The notes under the pieces are model-generated. The model ran no database searches. It was not told the DNA's origin and worked only from the letters and a program-made list of their open reading frames with translations. The position numbers were made by a program, and so were the translations under genes. This document shows, piece after piece, positions 53,483-63,932 of a DNA stretch of 64,000 nucleotides. Positions within the stretch are counted from its first letter, which is position 1; the number at the start of each line of letters is the position of its first letter. Origin of the DNA: Dyella subtropica (GTDB lineage: Bacteria; Pseudomonadota; Gammaproteobacteria; Xanthomonadales; Rhodanobacteraceae); contig NZ_JAPDPD010000019.1 in assembly GCF_026283965.1 (NCBI RefSeq), positions 43,731-107,730 on the forward strand. The letters are read 5' to 3'.

Positions 53483-53858
53483 TGTTGTTGGACAGCCCTA
53501 AGGTCTCCGCTGTGCGCATCGTCAAGGCGATTGCGGACCGCTGGTGATGCCCAGCCAAATACTGGCGGAGACGCAATAGGTGCTTCTCTCTGCCACTGAA
53601 GACAGAGCTGCGAGGCTAACGCGACAGTCCGGCGCCCCGCCATCCTGACTGGTCTTGGAGGGCAGGCTGTGTTTTGTCAACTAAAAGGGCCATCCTTGCC
53701 CGGTATCCTGCTATGGGGAGCCATGACATGGCTTCCCCGGGTCGTTGAGCAGCCTGAATGCCAACCAGTGTCATCGCTATAGGCCGGTGCCAAGGTAAGA
53801 GGCTGCAGTGACAGGGTTAAAGGCTCTCGACACGTGTCGGGCTGTGCCGCTTCGGGGC

Positions 53859-53890
53859 TTGACTCTAGACCTAGATCAAAGGTCTAGACT
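53859..53890 (+). promoter_or_regulatory. MerR-type promoter with 20-nt spacer
   Basis: -35 TTGACT (53859-53864) and -10 TAGACT (53885-53890), separated by 20 nt. The spacer carries the inverted repeat CTAGACCT-AGATCAA-AGGTCTAG (53865-53887). The long spacer is characteristic of MerR-regulated promoters. The expected transcript start is at or next to the ATG at 53897. Confidence 0.85.
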
Positions 53891-53896
53891 TGGCCC

Positions 53897-54322
53897 ATGA
53901 ACACTCATATCACCTCTCTGACTATCGGTGCCGTCGCCAAGCGCGTCGGTGTGGCCATTGACACTATCCGCTACTACGAGCGCGAAGGGCTGCTTCCGGA
54001 GCCTCTGCGTCGTGCGTCGGGCTATCGCAGTTACGACGAAGGCGCGGTGCGCCAGTTGCGCTTTATCCGGCGCGCCAAGGATCTGGGTTTTACGCTGGAG
54101 GAGATTCGCGATCTGCTGGCGTTGTCGGCGGATCGGCATCGCGGCGTGAAGGCGGTGAAGAAGCGTGCGCAGGAGCGGCTCGCGGCCATTGACGAGCGCA
54201 TCGCCGAGTTGACCCGCGTGCGTAACGGGTTGGAGCAACTGGTGGAGGCTTGCCCTGGGCATGGCTCGCCGGAGCAGTGTCCGATTTTGCGGGCGCTGGT
54301 GGATGAGGATGCTCAGTCATGA
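53897..54322 (+). CDS. MerR family regulator, CueR/HmrR-like
   Basis: 141 residues. The MerR helix-turn-helix ([40 protein letters not shown]) and dimerisation helix are intact. The metal loop has two Cys ([19 protein letters not shown]), the pattern of monovalent-metal sensors such as CueR. It should distort the 20-nt-spacer promoter to activate itself and the ATPase gene, which it overlaps by 4 nt. Its message appears leaderless: the -10 box ends 6 nt before the ATG. Confidence 0.9.
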   Translation: MNTHITSLTIGAVAKRVGVAIDTIRYYEREGLLPEPLRRASGYRSYDEGAVRQLRFIRRAKDLGFTLEEIRDLLALSADRHRGVKAVKKRAQERLAAIDERIAELTRVRNGLEQLVEACPGHGSPEQCPILRALVDEDAQS

Positions 54323-56763
54323 GCGGGGAGAAGGGAGCTTGCTGCGCCTCGCACGTTGAACCCATGAAGACCGAGATGCCGGCCAACTGTTGTGCTGGCA
54401 AGGCGGCTCATGCGGAGTCGCATGCCCACCATCATGACCATCATCACAGCGGTCATCATCAGCACATTGCTCACGCCGTCAAGGACCCGGTTTGCGGGAT
54501 GACGGTGGATCCGCACAACGCCAAGCATCGTGCAGAGCACGAGGGGCACACTTATTACTTCTGCGCCGAGCGCTGCTGTGCGAAGTTCGTCGCTGAGCCG
54601 CTGCGGTACTTGCAGGACAAACCACTGCCCGCGCCGGTCGCGCCTGGTGCGATTTACACCTGTCCGATGCATCCGGAAGTACAGCAAGTCGGCCCTGGCG
54701 ATTGCCCCAAGTGTGGTATGGCGCTGGAGCCGATGATGCCGAGTGCGGAAGAGGACGATGGCGGCGAACTTCGCGGTATGTCGCAGCGTTTTTGGATGCT
54801 GGTGGCGTTGACGCTGCCGGTGTTTCTGTTGGCGATGGGGCCGCATCTGTTCGGCTGGCATCTGCCTGGGCCATGGGATCGCGTGGCGGCCTGGGTCGAG
54901 ACGGTGTTGGCCAGTGTGGTCGTGCTATGGGGCGGCGCGCCGTTCTTCGCGCGCGGCTGGCGTTCGCTCAAGCCGTGGTCGCCGAACATGTACACCCTGA
55001 TTGCGCTGGGTACCGGCGTGGCGTGGCTATACAGCATGGTGGCGTTCTTCCTGCCGGGTGTATTTCCGGAGGGCTTCAGGGATAGACACGGGCACGTCGG
55101 TGTGTATTTCGAATCCGCAGCGGTGATCGTCACCTTGGTGACGCTGGGCGACTTCCTCGAATTGCGCGCACGTCGGCGCACCGGTGCGGCGCTCAAGGCT
55201 TTGCTGGGTCTCGCGCCGAAAGCCGCTCGCCGCTTGGCTGCCGATGGCAGCGAGCAGGACGTGTCGCTGGATGATGTGCATGCGGGTGATGTGCTGCGTG
55301 TGCGTCCCGGCGAGAGAGTGCCGGTGGATGGCGTGGTGCTGGAAGGCCATAGCCATGTCGACGAGTCGATGCTCACCGGCGAGCCGCTGCCGGTGGCGAA
55401 AGCGAAAGGCGAGGGCGTGACCGGCGGCACGGTGAATCAGGATGGCGCGCTGACCATGCGTGCGGAGAAAGTCGGCGCCGAAACCGTGTTGTCGCAGATC
55501 GTCGCGTTGGTGGCGCAGGCGCAGCGCAGCAAGGCACCGCTGCAGCGCGTGGCCGACCGCGTCGCCGCGTGGTTCGTACCGGCTGTGGTCGCCATGGCGG
55601 TGCTGGCGTTCGCCGGCTGGGCGGTGCTTGGACCGGATCCGCGTTTGACGCATGCCTTGATCGCGCTGGTCTCGGTGCTGATCATCGCCTGTCCTTGTGC
55701 GCTCGGTTTGGCGACGCCGATTTCCATCATGGTCGCCAGTGGCCGCGGTGCGCAGCACGGCGTGTTGTTCAAGGATGCGAGTGCGATCGAGGCGCTGCGC
55801 GAGGTCGACACGCTGGTGGTGGACAAGACCGGCACGCTGACGGAAGGCAAGCCCGCGCTCAGGGATGTCGTCAGCGTCGGTGCCTTGTCGTGGGATCAAC
55901 TGCTGGCTCTGGCCGCCGCGCTGGAGCGCCCGAGCGAGCATCCGCTGGCGCGCGCCATTCTGGCGGGAGCTGAGGCCAGGGCAGTGAACGTGCCTGCGGT
56001 GACGGATTTCCGCACGCTCACGGGCGGCGGTGTGCAGGGGCGCGTTGGCGGCCGTGATGTTGCGCTGGGCAATGTGCGCCTGTTCGAGGCGCTGGATATC
56101 GCTTTGAGTGAGGATGCGCGTCTGCGTGCCGACGCTTTACGTCGCGACGGCGCTACGGTGGTGTTCCTGGCCGTCGACGGCGCGCTTGCCGGTCTGTTGG
56201 CCGTGGCCGATCGCATCAAGCCGAGCACGCCCAAGGCCATCGCCGACCTGCACGAAGCGGGTTTGCGCATCGTGATGCTTACCGGCGACAACGCGGTCAC
56301 CGCCAACGCCGTGGCGAAGGAACTGGGGATCGACGCTGTGCATGCCGATGTCTCGCCGGCGGATAAGGCGGCGGTCGTCAACGCATTGCGTGCGGAAGGG
56401 CGCCGAGTGGCCATGGCGGGCGATGGCATCAACGATGCACCGGCCTTGGTGGCTGCGGATGTCGGCATCGCCATGGGCGGCGGTACCGATGTGGCCATGG
56501 AGAGTGCGCAGGTGACGCTGGTGAAGGGCGAGCTGACGGCGATCCTGCGTGCCCGTGCGTTGTCGCAGGCGACGGTGAGGAATATCCGCCAGAACCTGTT
56601 CTTCGCTTTTATCTATAACGCGCTGGGCGTGCCGCTTGCGGCGGGTTTGCTGTATCCGCTGTTGGGCTTCACGTTGTCGCCGATGGTGGCGGCGTTGGCG
56701 ATGAGTTTGTCGTCGGTGTCGGTGGTCACCAATGCGTTGAGGCTCAATCGCGCGCTGCTGTGA
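54319..56763 (+). CDS. Copper-type P1B ATPase with His-rich, YHS and metal-binding N-terminal domains
   Basis: 814 residues. N-terminus: Cys pairs (GACCASH, ANCCAGK), a His cluster ([16 protein letters not shown]), a YHS domain ([19 protein letters not shown] ... YYFCAERC) and a heavy-metal-binding [22 protein letters not shown] module. No classic GMxCxxC domain. The ATPase core is complete: LTGEPLPV, the CPC ion site in [23 protein letters not shown] with the phosphorylated Asp, SEHPLARAI and [13 protein letters not shown] plus a CueR-like regulator indicates Cu(I)/Ag(I) export. Cotranscribed with the regulator through an ATGA overlap. Confidence 0.95.
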   Translation: MSGEKGACCASHVEPMKTEMPANCCAGKAAHAESHAHHHDHHHSGHHQHIAHAVKDPVCGMTVDPHNAKHRAEHEGHTYYFCAERCCAKFVAEPLRYLQDKPLPAPVAPGAIYTCPMHPEVQQVGPGDCPKCGMALEPMMPSAEEDDGGELRGMSQRFWMLVALTLPVFLLAMGPHLFGWHLPGPWDRVAAWVETVLASVVVLWGGAPFFARGWRSLKPWSPNMYTLIALGTGVAWLYSMVAFFLPGVFPEGFRDRHGHVGVYFESAAVIVTLVTLGDFLELRARRRTGAALKALLGLAPKAARRLAADGSEQDVSLDDVHAGDVLRVRPGERVPVDGVVLEGHSHVDESMLTGEPLPVAKAKGEGVTGGTVNQDGALTMRAEKVGAETVLSQIVALVAQAQRSKAPLQRVADRVAAWFVPAVVAMAVLAFAGWAVLGPDPRLTHALIALVSVLIIACPCALGLATPISIMVASGRGAQHGVLFKDASAIEALREVDTLVVDKTGTLTEGKPALRDVVSVGALSWDQLLALAAALERPSEHPLARAILAGAEARAVNVPAVTDFRTLTGGGVQGRVGGRDVALGNVRLFEALDIALSEDARLRADALRRDGATVVFLAVDGALAGLLAVADRIKPSTPKAIADLHEAGLRIVMLTGDNAVTANAVAKELGIDAVHADVSPADKAAVVNALRAEGRRVAMAGDGINDAPALVAADVGIAMGGGTDVAMESAQVTLVKGELTAILRARALSQATVRNIRQNLFFAFIYNALGVPLAAGLLYPLLGFTLSPMVAALAMSLSSVSVVTNALRLNRALL

Positions 56764-56791
56764 GGTCGGTGCTAACTCCTCTCCCTCTGGG

Positions 56792-57024
56792 ATCTGATTG
56801 GCGTCGAATCTCAGCTGGCGCGAGCTCTTGGCTCCCTCTCTCCCTTCCTTGCTTGCGACGCAAAGCTAGTCCCGTAGGACAGGGGGAGGCCGGGAGGGGG
56901 GGGGACACTTTCGGAAACCTCTCCCGAAACGCTTTCTCAAGTACTCACCCCTCCCCAGCCCTCCCCTGCAAGCAGGGGAGGGAGCCCAAAGCTCGCGTAG
57001 CTGAGATTTACCGCTAATCAGGGC
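56792..57024 (+). repeat. MITE-like GC-rich palindromic element, copy 4, with terminal inverted repeats
   Basis: The best-bounded copy. Left end CTGATTGGCGTCGAATCTCA then GCTGGCGCGAGCT; the right end is its inverse (AGCTCGCGTAGCTGAGATTT then ACCGCTAATCAG). Between them lie CTTGCTTGCGACGCAAAGC, a C/G-rich middle and AACCTCTCCCGAAACGCTTT. Total about 233 nt, no reading frame. The gap continues to the ispG start with an unassigned promoter region. Confidence 0.75.
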
Positions 57025-57230
57025 CTTTTGGGAGAGAGGGGGCGGCGCCTGCGTAAACCTTCCATCTCAGGGGGCGCACAGGCGCACGGTTATGCCGCCT
57101 CGAAGATCAGCCCGGTGTGAGATGCCGTGTGGCCAGGGGCACAAAAGCGTCATGAAGCGTTATAGGGCTTGAAGTATCCTTATGAAGTTGCCGCGCAAGT
57201 GTCGCGGCCCTGCGTCCGGTTGGTTTCTTC

Positions 57231-58490
<1,260 letters not shown>

Positions 58491-58603
58491 TCGCCGGAGA
58501 TAGTGAACAGGCTCCAGAACACACCCGCTGCCCTCGGTTGGAGGTAAGCTCCCCGGGTCACATACGCAGGGAATGATGCCCGTGCGGATGTCAAGGGGAA
58601 GGG

Positions 58604-59461
58604 ATGAAACTGAAGCCGCAAGTACGCACAGTGCTGACCTATGTGATCGTGGCCAGCGTGTGGATCTGGCTGTCCAATCGCGCGTTGCATACCGTTGTGC
58701 GGGATGCCGACACCCTGAGTTTCTTACAGAGTGTGAAAGGCACGCTGTTCGTGCTCATCACCGGCGGCCTGCTGTACGTGATGATCGATCGCGACCTGCG
58801 TCGTCTGGACCAGCTCAATCGCACGCTGAGTGAAGGCAATGAGCAGTCGTTGCGCGTGCTGGTGTCGGCGATGGATATCCGCCACAAGGAAACCCGGGAC
58901 CATTCCGAGCGCGTGATGCGCATGACCGTGGCGTTGGCCCGGTATGCGGGGATGGATGACGAAGCGCTGCACCGCGCCAAGTTCGGCGCACTGCTGCATG
59001 ACATCGGTAAGTTGGCCTTGCCGGACGCCATCCTGATCAAGCCCGGCCCGCTGGATGCCGACGAAATGGCGCTGATGCGCACGCATCCGCAGATGGGTCA
59101 TGACTTGTTGCAACGGGTGGATTTCCTGCGCCCGGTGGTCGACATTCCTTACAGTCACCACGAGCGTTGGGATGGCACGGGCTATCCACAGGGGTTGAGC
59201 GGCGAGTCGATTCCCTTGGCGGCGCGCGTGTTCAGCGTAGTGGATGTTTGGGATGCGCTGAGCTTTCCGCGCGTGTACAAGCCCGCCTGGCCGGAGCATG
59301 AAGTGCTGGATTATTTGCGCAAAGCGGCCGGTAGCCAGCTCGATCCGCACACGGTCCAGTTGTTCCTGGCGCACTACGACGAGATCAAGCGGGTGGGGAT
59401 GGATCGCCTGGATCTGTTGTCAGGCTCCGATGCCATCAATCCTCAGCACGCGCTGCATTGA
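58604..59461 (+). CDS. Membrane-anchored HD-GYP domain phosphodiesterase
   Basis: 285 residues. Two membrane helices at the N-terminus (VLTYVIVASVWIWLSN and GTLFVLITGGLLYVMI) and an HD-GYP domain: RDHSERVMRMTVALARYAG, LLHDIGKLALPDAILIKPG, SHHERWDGTGYPQGLSG (the GYP signature) and DVWDALS. It should degrade cyclic di-GMP, the reverse of the GGDEF protein at 20.7-22.1 kb. The start has AAGGG ahead of ATG 58604. Its end overlaps the convergent regulator gene by 26 nt. Confidence 0.92.
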   Translation: MKLKPQVRTVLTYVIVASVWIWLSNRALHTVVRDADTLSFLQSVKGTLFVLITGGLLYVMIDRDLRRLDQLNRTLSEGNEQSLRVLVSAMDIRHKETRDHSERVMRMTVALARYAGMDDEALHRAKFGALLHDIGKLALPDAILIKPGPLDADEMALMRTHPQMGHDLLQRVDFLRPVVDIPYSHHERWDGTGYPQGLSGESIPLAARVFSVVDVWDALSFPRVYKPAWPEHEVLDYLRKAAGSQLDPHTVQLFLAHYDEIKRVGMDRLDLLSGSDAINPQHALH

Positions 59462-60401
59462 ACGTGCGCCGATAGTGCGCGGGCGACGTGCGGAACGCGC
59501 GCTGGAAATGCTGGCGCAGCGTGACCGGCGAGCCCAGGCCGATCGCGTTGGCGATGCGCTCCAGCGGCAAGCTGGTGGTTTCCAGCAATCGCTGTGCTGC
59601 ACTCAGCCGCTGAGCCAGCAACCAGTCGCCGAAACTGCTGCCGGTGAGCTGGCGAAAATGCCGAGTGAAGCTGCGCCGGCTCATGGCCGCGCGTTCGGCA
59701 ATATCATCGAGACTATGCGGCAGGTGCAGCTTGCGCTGGATGTCCTCCAGCAGACGTGCCATCCGCTTGTCGCCCGCCAACGTGGGCATCGGTTGTTCGA
59801 TGAACTGCGCTTGCCCGCCGCGCCGAAATGGCGATACCACCAGGCGTCGCGCGATGTGGTTGGCCTGCTCGGCGCCGAGTAGTTGGCGTACCAGGTGCAA
59901 GCAGCAATCGATGCCGGCAGCTGAGCCCGCGGACGTGATCACCGGCCCCTCGTCGACATAGAGCACATCGGGGTCGACCGTCACGGAAGGGAACAGCGCT
60001 GCCAGTTCTTCGGTGGCATACCAGTGCGTGGTGGCGCGTCGGCCATCGAGCAGGCCGGCGTAGGCCAGCACGAACGCACCCATGCACAAACCCACGACGC
60101 GCTTGCCACGGCGAGCGGCCCGCTGCAAAGCATCCAGCAACGCCTGCGGTGGTGCTTCCTGCGCATCGCGCCAGGTCGGCACGATGATGACGTCGGCCTG
60201 ACGCAATTCGTCGAGCGTGTACTCCGTTTCAATGGCGAAGCCGTAGGCGCCGTTCAAGCGCGGGCCTTCGGCCGAGCAGACGCGCAAGCGGAAAGGCGAC
60301 TCCATGTCGCGCGTGGGTGCCTGAAACACCGCGCATGGCACCGAAAGGTGGAAAGGGAGGATGCCCTCGAACGCAACGACGACCACTCTGATCTTGCGCA
60401 T
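59436..60401 (-). CDS. GlxA family AraC-type regulator (DJ-1/PfpI domain)
   Basis: 321 residues. An N-terminal DJ-1/PfpI amidotransferase-like domain (VVVVAFEGILPFHLSVPCAVFQ; VVGLCMGAFVLAYAGLLDGRRATTHW with the Cys elbow) is joined to a C-terminal AraC helix-turn-helix (HSLDDIAERAAMSRRSFTRHFRQLTGSSFGDWLLAQRLSAAQRLLE). The ATG at 60401 follows GAAGGT; a longer frame to 60485 is not used. It is divergent from the isochorismatase-like gene 111 nt away and probably controls it. Confidence 0.93.
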   Translation of the reverse strand: MRKIRVVVVAFEGILPFHLSVPCAVFQAPTRDMESPFRLRVCSAEGPRLNGAYGFAIETEYTLDELRQADVIIVPTWRDAQEAPPQALLDALQRAARRGKRVVGLCMGAFVLAYAGLLDGRRATTHWYATEELAALFPSVTVDPDVLYVDEGPVITSAGSAAGIDCCLHLVRQLLGAEQANHIARRLVVSPFRRGGQAQFIEQPMPTLAGDKRMARLLEDIQRKLHLPHSLDDIAERAAMSRRSFTRHFRQLTGSSFGDWLLAQRLSAAQRLLETTSLPLERIANAIGLGSPVTLRQHFQRAFRTSPAHYRRTFNAARAED

Positions 60402-60512
60402 GGCATACCTTCGTTGACCCGATACCATCGATGGTTGTCCTTCGGGCCACTCTCGCGCAAGTGCCGGACGGCGCAGCATACACACACCTTCTCACTCACC
60501 TGGAGTTGTGCC

Positions 60513-61157
60513 ATGACCGCCAAGACCCCGCGCCGCGCCCTGATCGTGATCGACGTGCAGAACGAGTACTTCACCGGCAACCTGCAGATCGAATATCCGC
60601 CGGTGTCGGAGAGCCTCACCAACATCGGCAAGGCCATGGACGCCGCGACAGCAGCCGGCATTCCGGTGATCGTGATCCAGCAGAACTCGCCAGCGGATGG
60701 CCAGGCCTTTGCCGAAGGCAGCGATGGCTGGCTAGTGCACGAGGACGTGGCGCGCCGCCATCACGATGCGTTTTTCCGCAAGCCGTTGCCGAGTGCGTTC
60801 GCCGAAACGAAGCTGGCCGACTGGCTGGACGAACACGGCATCGACACGCTCACGGTAGTCGGGTACATGACCCACAACTGCAACGACACCACGATCAAGC
60901 ACGCCTTCGATCGCGGCATGCATGCAGAGTTTCTGCATGATGCCTCGGGCTCGGTGTCGTATGCGAACCATGCCGGTTATGCCACGGCCGAGGAGATCCA
61001 TCGTGTTTATGCGGTGGTGGAGCAGTCACGCTTCGCTGCGGTGCTGAGCACCAACGAGTGGCTGCACTGCATCGTCAGCGGTGAGATGCCGGTGCGCGAG
61101 AACATTCTCAGCTCTTATCGTCGCGCTCAGGCATTGCGTTCGGCGAAGGCCGCGTAA
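60513..61157 (+). CDS. Isochorismatase-like cysteine hydrolase
   Basis: 214 residues. The catalytic triad of the family is present: Asp in ALIVIDVQNEYFTG, Lys in FFRKPLPSAF and Cys in VVGYMTHNCNDTTIKHAFDRG. Relatives hydrolyse amides such as nicotinamide or peroxyureidoacrylate, or isochorismate; the substrate is not evident. The ATG at 60513 has GGAG upstream; the frame to 60024 lies in the regulator gene and is not used. Divergent from the GlxA-type regulator. Confidence 0.9.
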   Translation: MTAKTPRRALIVIDVQNEYFTGNLQIEYPPVSESLTNIGKAMDAATAAGIPVIVIQQNSPADGQAFAEGSDGWLVHEDVARRHHDAFFRKPLPSAFAETKLADWLDEHGIDTLTVVGYMTHNCNDTTIKHAFDRGMHAEFLHDASGSVSYANHAGYATAEEIHRVYAVVEQSRFAAVLSTNEWLHCIVSGEMPVRENILSSYRRAQALRSAKAA

Positions 61158-61177
61158 GGGGCGGTGTTGTAGGGCCC

Positions 61178-61240
61178 CACCCTGTGGGCGGCTAACGTCG
61201 TGCAAACCGGCAGTCCTGCCGGTTTGTCGCGCACAGGGTG
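61178..61240. repeat. REP-type nested palindrome
   Basis: Outer arms CACCCTGTG / CACAGGGTG, inner perfect hairpin CAAACCGGCA-GTCC-TGCCGGTTTG. The right side continues GCGCTCCTAC, whose reverse complement, GTAGGAGCGC, is the head of the common Pseudomonas/Xanthomonas REP. It lies between convergent genes and may also terminate both. Confidence 0.75.
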
Positions 61241-61284
61241 CGCTCCTACCGGTGTTGGTGTGGTTTGCGTGGTGGGTCGATCGC

Positions 61285-62349
61285 TCAGCGCGGATCGGCA
61301 GGCGAGGTCTTCTGAGGTGCAACCGGATGTGGCGGACGGAAGGCCACAGACGGGCCCGGCGCGACGCTTTTGCGCCATAGCGCGAGCTGATCGGCGATGC
61401 CGCTGCCGACATCGATCTGCGGCTCGGACGGCGTGAGTTTGTCCTTTTGCTCCCACTGGCCGATCTCGCCGGTGGCCTGCTTGAACGCTTCGATGAAGTC
61501 GGGCGTGCGGTTGAGCGCATCCACTAGCCAGGCGCGACCGAAGTAAGTGATGTCCGAATCGCTACCGCAGCCGAAGGAGCTGCGGTCGGTGCGAGCGGCG
61601 GTCAGCACCAGGGTGCCGGGGCCGTGCAGGTTGGGCACGAAACCGCCCGAGTAGCAGGCGTTGACGACGACCACCTTCCACTTGAAAGGATGCTTATTGA
61701 GGATGTCGGCCAGGTCGGGTGCGCCGATCTGATCCAGTGGTAGCGGGTCCAGGTCGACCAGGAGGTTGTGGTCGGGATCGCCGTGGGTGGTGAGGTAGAG
61801 CATCAGGATGTCTTCGTCCGGCTTCATGACGGTGGACAGTGCATCCAGGCTGCTTTCGAGATTGCTCCAGGTCGCCAGCGGGTGCTGTTCGAGCGTGTCG
61901 GGGTTGTTGGCGAGCACGAGCGGGTGGACGGTGCCGCCAAAGCGGCCGGCGAACAGTTGGGCCGCGTATTCCGCTTCGTTGCGGAAGACGTCCTCGCCGC
62001 CGTCGCCGGCAAAGGAGACGAGGTAAAGATTGGGCTTGCCTGGCACGCGAGGGCTGAGCTTCGCCACGGTGTCGTGCAGCAGGCGGGGCTGTGCGTAGAT
62101 CACCTGTTCGGGTGTGGGGCCTTGGGCCGGCCAGCGGTCGAGCGCTCCGTCGTCGAGTTTGTCACTGACGTTGGCATGGGCAGGCGGGGTGCTGCTGCTT
62201 GGCGACGCGGGGCCGGTCTGTGCTGTCGCAACATCCATCGTCGGGTGGGCATCGGATGCTTGTTGAGGCATGGCGGCGCGATGCGAGAGCACAAGCATCA
62301 GCAGCACGCCGGCAGCGAAGGCGAGCAGAGCGGTAAAGGCGATACGCAT
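61285..62349 (-). CDS. Membrane-anchored C13 (legumain-like) peptidase
   Basis: 354 residues. A single N-terminal membrane helix (TALLAFAAGVLLMLVLSH), a Ser/Pro/Ala-rich linker, then a clan CD protease domain with the His motif LYLTTHGDPDHNLLVD and the Cys motif VVVVNACYSGGFVPNL, as in the C13 family that includes legumain and GPI-transamidase. The periplasmic side is expected for the domain. Substrate unknown. Preceded by mtnC on the same strand, 25 nt away. Confidence 0.88.
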   Translation of the reverse strand: MRIAFTALLAFAAGVLLMLVLSHRAAMPQQASDAHPTMDVATAQTGPASPSSSTPPAHANVSDKLDDGALDRWPAQGPTPEQVIYAQPRLLHDTVAKLSPRVPGKPNLYLVSFAGDGGEDVFRNEAEYAAQLFAGRFGGTVHPLVLANNPDTLEQHPLATWSNLESSLDALSTVMKPDEDILMLYLTTHGDPDHNLLVDLDPLPLDQIGAPDLADILNKHPFKWKVVVVNACYSGGFVPNLHGPGTLVLTAARTDRSSFGCGSDSDITYFGRAWLVDALNRTPDFIEAFKQATGEIGQWEQKDKLTPSEPQIDVGSGIADQLALWRKSVAPGPSVAFRPPHPVAPQKTSPADPR

Positions 62350-62374
62350 GGGAGGGCTCGCGCTTTGGCGGTGG

Positions 62375-63061
62375 TCAGGGTGTGATGGCGTCGAAATCAG
62401 GGTAGGCCGGGTGACGCGGTTCGGCCGGTAAGGTCAGCGGGGGGCGTACCAGCCAGGCGGTCTGGTAGCCGGCAGCCTTCGCCGCGTCGAGTTCCTCGAC
62501 AATATCGGACAGGAACAGCAGGTGCTGCGGCAGTTCGCCGACGGCTTCGGCGATCTTTTCGTAGGAAGCGCGCTCGCGCTTTGGGCCGGTTTCGGTGTCG
62601 AAATAACCGGCGAACATCGGCGTCAGGTCGCCCGCCTCGCTGTATTGGAAGAACAGCTTCTGCGCTGCCACCGAGCCGGAGGAATAGACGTAAAGATGCA
62701 AGCCGTCGCCGCGCCAGGCGTGCAGACGCGCGGCCACTTCCGGGTAGACGTGGGCGCGGTAGTCGCCGGCTTCGTAGCCGTCCTTCCAGATCATGCCCTG
62801 CAGGGCCTTCAACGCGGTGGACTTGCGGTCCTCGTCGATCCAGCGCAGCAGTAGTTCGATGATTTCCTGGCGGCTGGCCTCGATCAGACCGGCTTCCTTG
62901 GCCGCATCATGCAGCCAATGCTGCACCTCGGGGCGGTCGACATGGGTTTCCACGTAGGCCGGCAGGCGCTTGCGTGCGTAGGGAAACAGCACGTCCTTGA
63001 CGAAGCTGATCGAGCTGGTGGTGCCCTCGATATCAGTGACGATGGCGCGGATGACAGTCAT
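62375..63061 (-). CDS. mtnC: Acireductone synthase (enolase-phosphatase E1)
   Basis: Methionine salvage: converts 2,3-diketo-5-methylthiopentyl-1-phosphate to acireductone. 228 residues of the HAD family: [25 protein letters not shown] (catalytic Asp pair variant DxE), then [15 protein letters not shown] and [21 protein letters not shown]. Start ATG 63061. It follows mtnD by about 148 nt on the same strand. Confidence 0.96.
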   Translation of the reverse strand: MTVIRAIVTDIEGTTSSISFVKDVLFPYARKRLPAYVETHVDRPEVQHWLHDAAKEAGLIEASRQEIIELLLRWIDEDRKSTALKALQGMIWKDGYEAGDYRAHVYPEVAARLHAWRGDGLHLYVYSSGSVAAQKLFFQYSEAGDLTPMFAGYFDTETGPKRERASYEKIAEAVGELPQHLLFLSDIVEELDAAKAAGYQTAWLVRPPLTLPAEPRHPAYPDFDAITP

Positions 63062-63209
63062 GCGGGTGGCCGTGATGCGGGGGCACCAAGCTTACCTGTG
63101 GCGCAGGCGGTCGCCTACCAGACTTCCGCCCGCGCAGGGGGCGTATGGGCGTTTTTCCCGGACCGGTTCACATCGCGGCCTGGCTTGGCCTGGGCTGGCG
63201 GCTGCCTAG

Positions 63210-63779
63210 TCAGGCGCCGGCGGTAACCGAAGTGTGGGGCGTCATTCGCGGGAAGCGCTGGGCGATGTCCTCGCCGGTGAAGTTGGCGACCCAGCCGTCC
63301 TTATTGGTGAACAAGCGGATGGCCACGAAATAGGGTGCCTCGCTCATATCGAACCAGTGGCGGGTGCCGTCCGGCACACCGATCAGGTCGCCCTGTTCGC
63401 ACAGCACATCGTAGACCTTGCCATCGATGTGCAGGGTGAACTGGCCGGCGCCGGCGACGAAGAAGCGCACTTCATCCTCGCTGTGCGTGTGCTCGCTGAG
63501 GAACTTCTGGCGCAGCACCGCGCGTTCCGGGTGGTCGGGCTTGAGGCTGATGACGTCGACGGCCTGGTAGCCCTCTTCGGCCATCAGGCGATCGATGTCG
63601 CTGCGGTAGGCGGCGATCACTTCGTCCTGGCTGGCGCCAGGTGCGATGGGCTGGTTGGCGGCCCACTGCTCGAAGCGCACGCCAACCTTGTTCAGCTCGC
63701 GCGTGATCGCGGCGTGCTCGGTATGCGTGGAGAGCGGGGTTTGCGGCTGCTGGTCATCGAAAATGCGTAGGCGGCTCAT
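63210..63779 (-). CDS. mtnD: Acireductone dioxygenase
   Basis: Methionine salvage: oxidises acireductone to the keto acid precursor of methionine (Fe form) or to CO, formate and methylthiopropionate (Ni form). 189 residues of the cupin fold with the metal ligands in EHTHSEDEVRFFVAG and GTRHWFDMS. The ATG at 63779 follows AGGAGAAC. Located upstream of mtnC, the usual order; mtnB would be expected beyond the window end. Confidence 0.96.
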   Translation of the reverse strand: MSRLRIFDDQQPQTPLSTHTEHAAITRELNKVGVRFEQWAANQPIAPGASQDEVIAAYRSDIDRLMAEEGYQAVDVISLKPDHPERAVLRQKFLSEHTHSEDEVRFFVAGAGQFTLHIDGKVYDVLCEQGDLIGVPDGTRHWFDMSEAPYFVAIRLFTNKDGWVANFTGEDIAQRFPRMTPHTSVTAGA

Positions 63780-63932
63780 CGGGGCGTGTTCTCCTATATG
63801 AAGTAGGCCGCGCTGGGAGCTGTTTGCTCACGGGGCAAGGAAGAGAGAGGGAGTGTATGTCGATACACGACCGAACGATGACGCAGATCCGTGGGCAAAC
63901 AGACCCAGCCCTTCGGGTTGCCTCGCAGCGGC

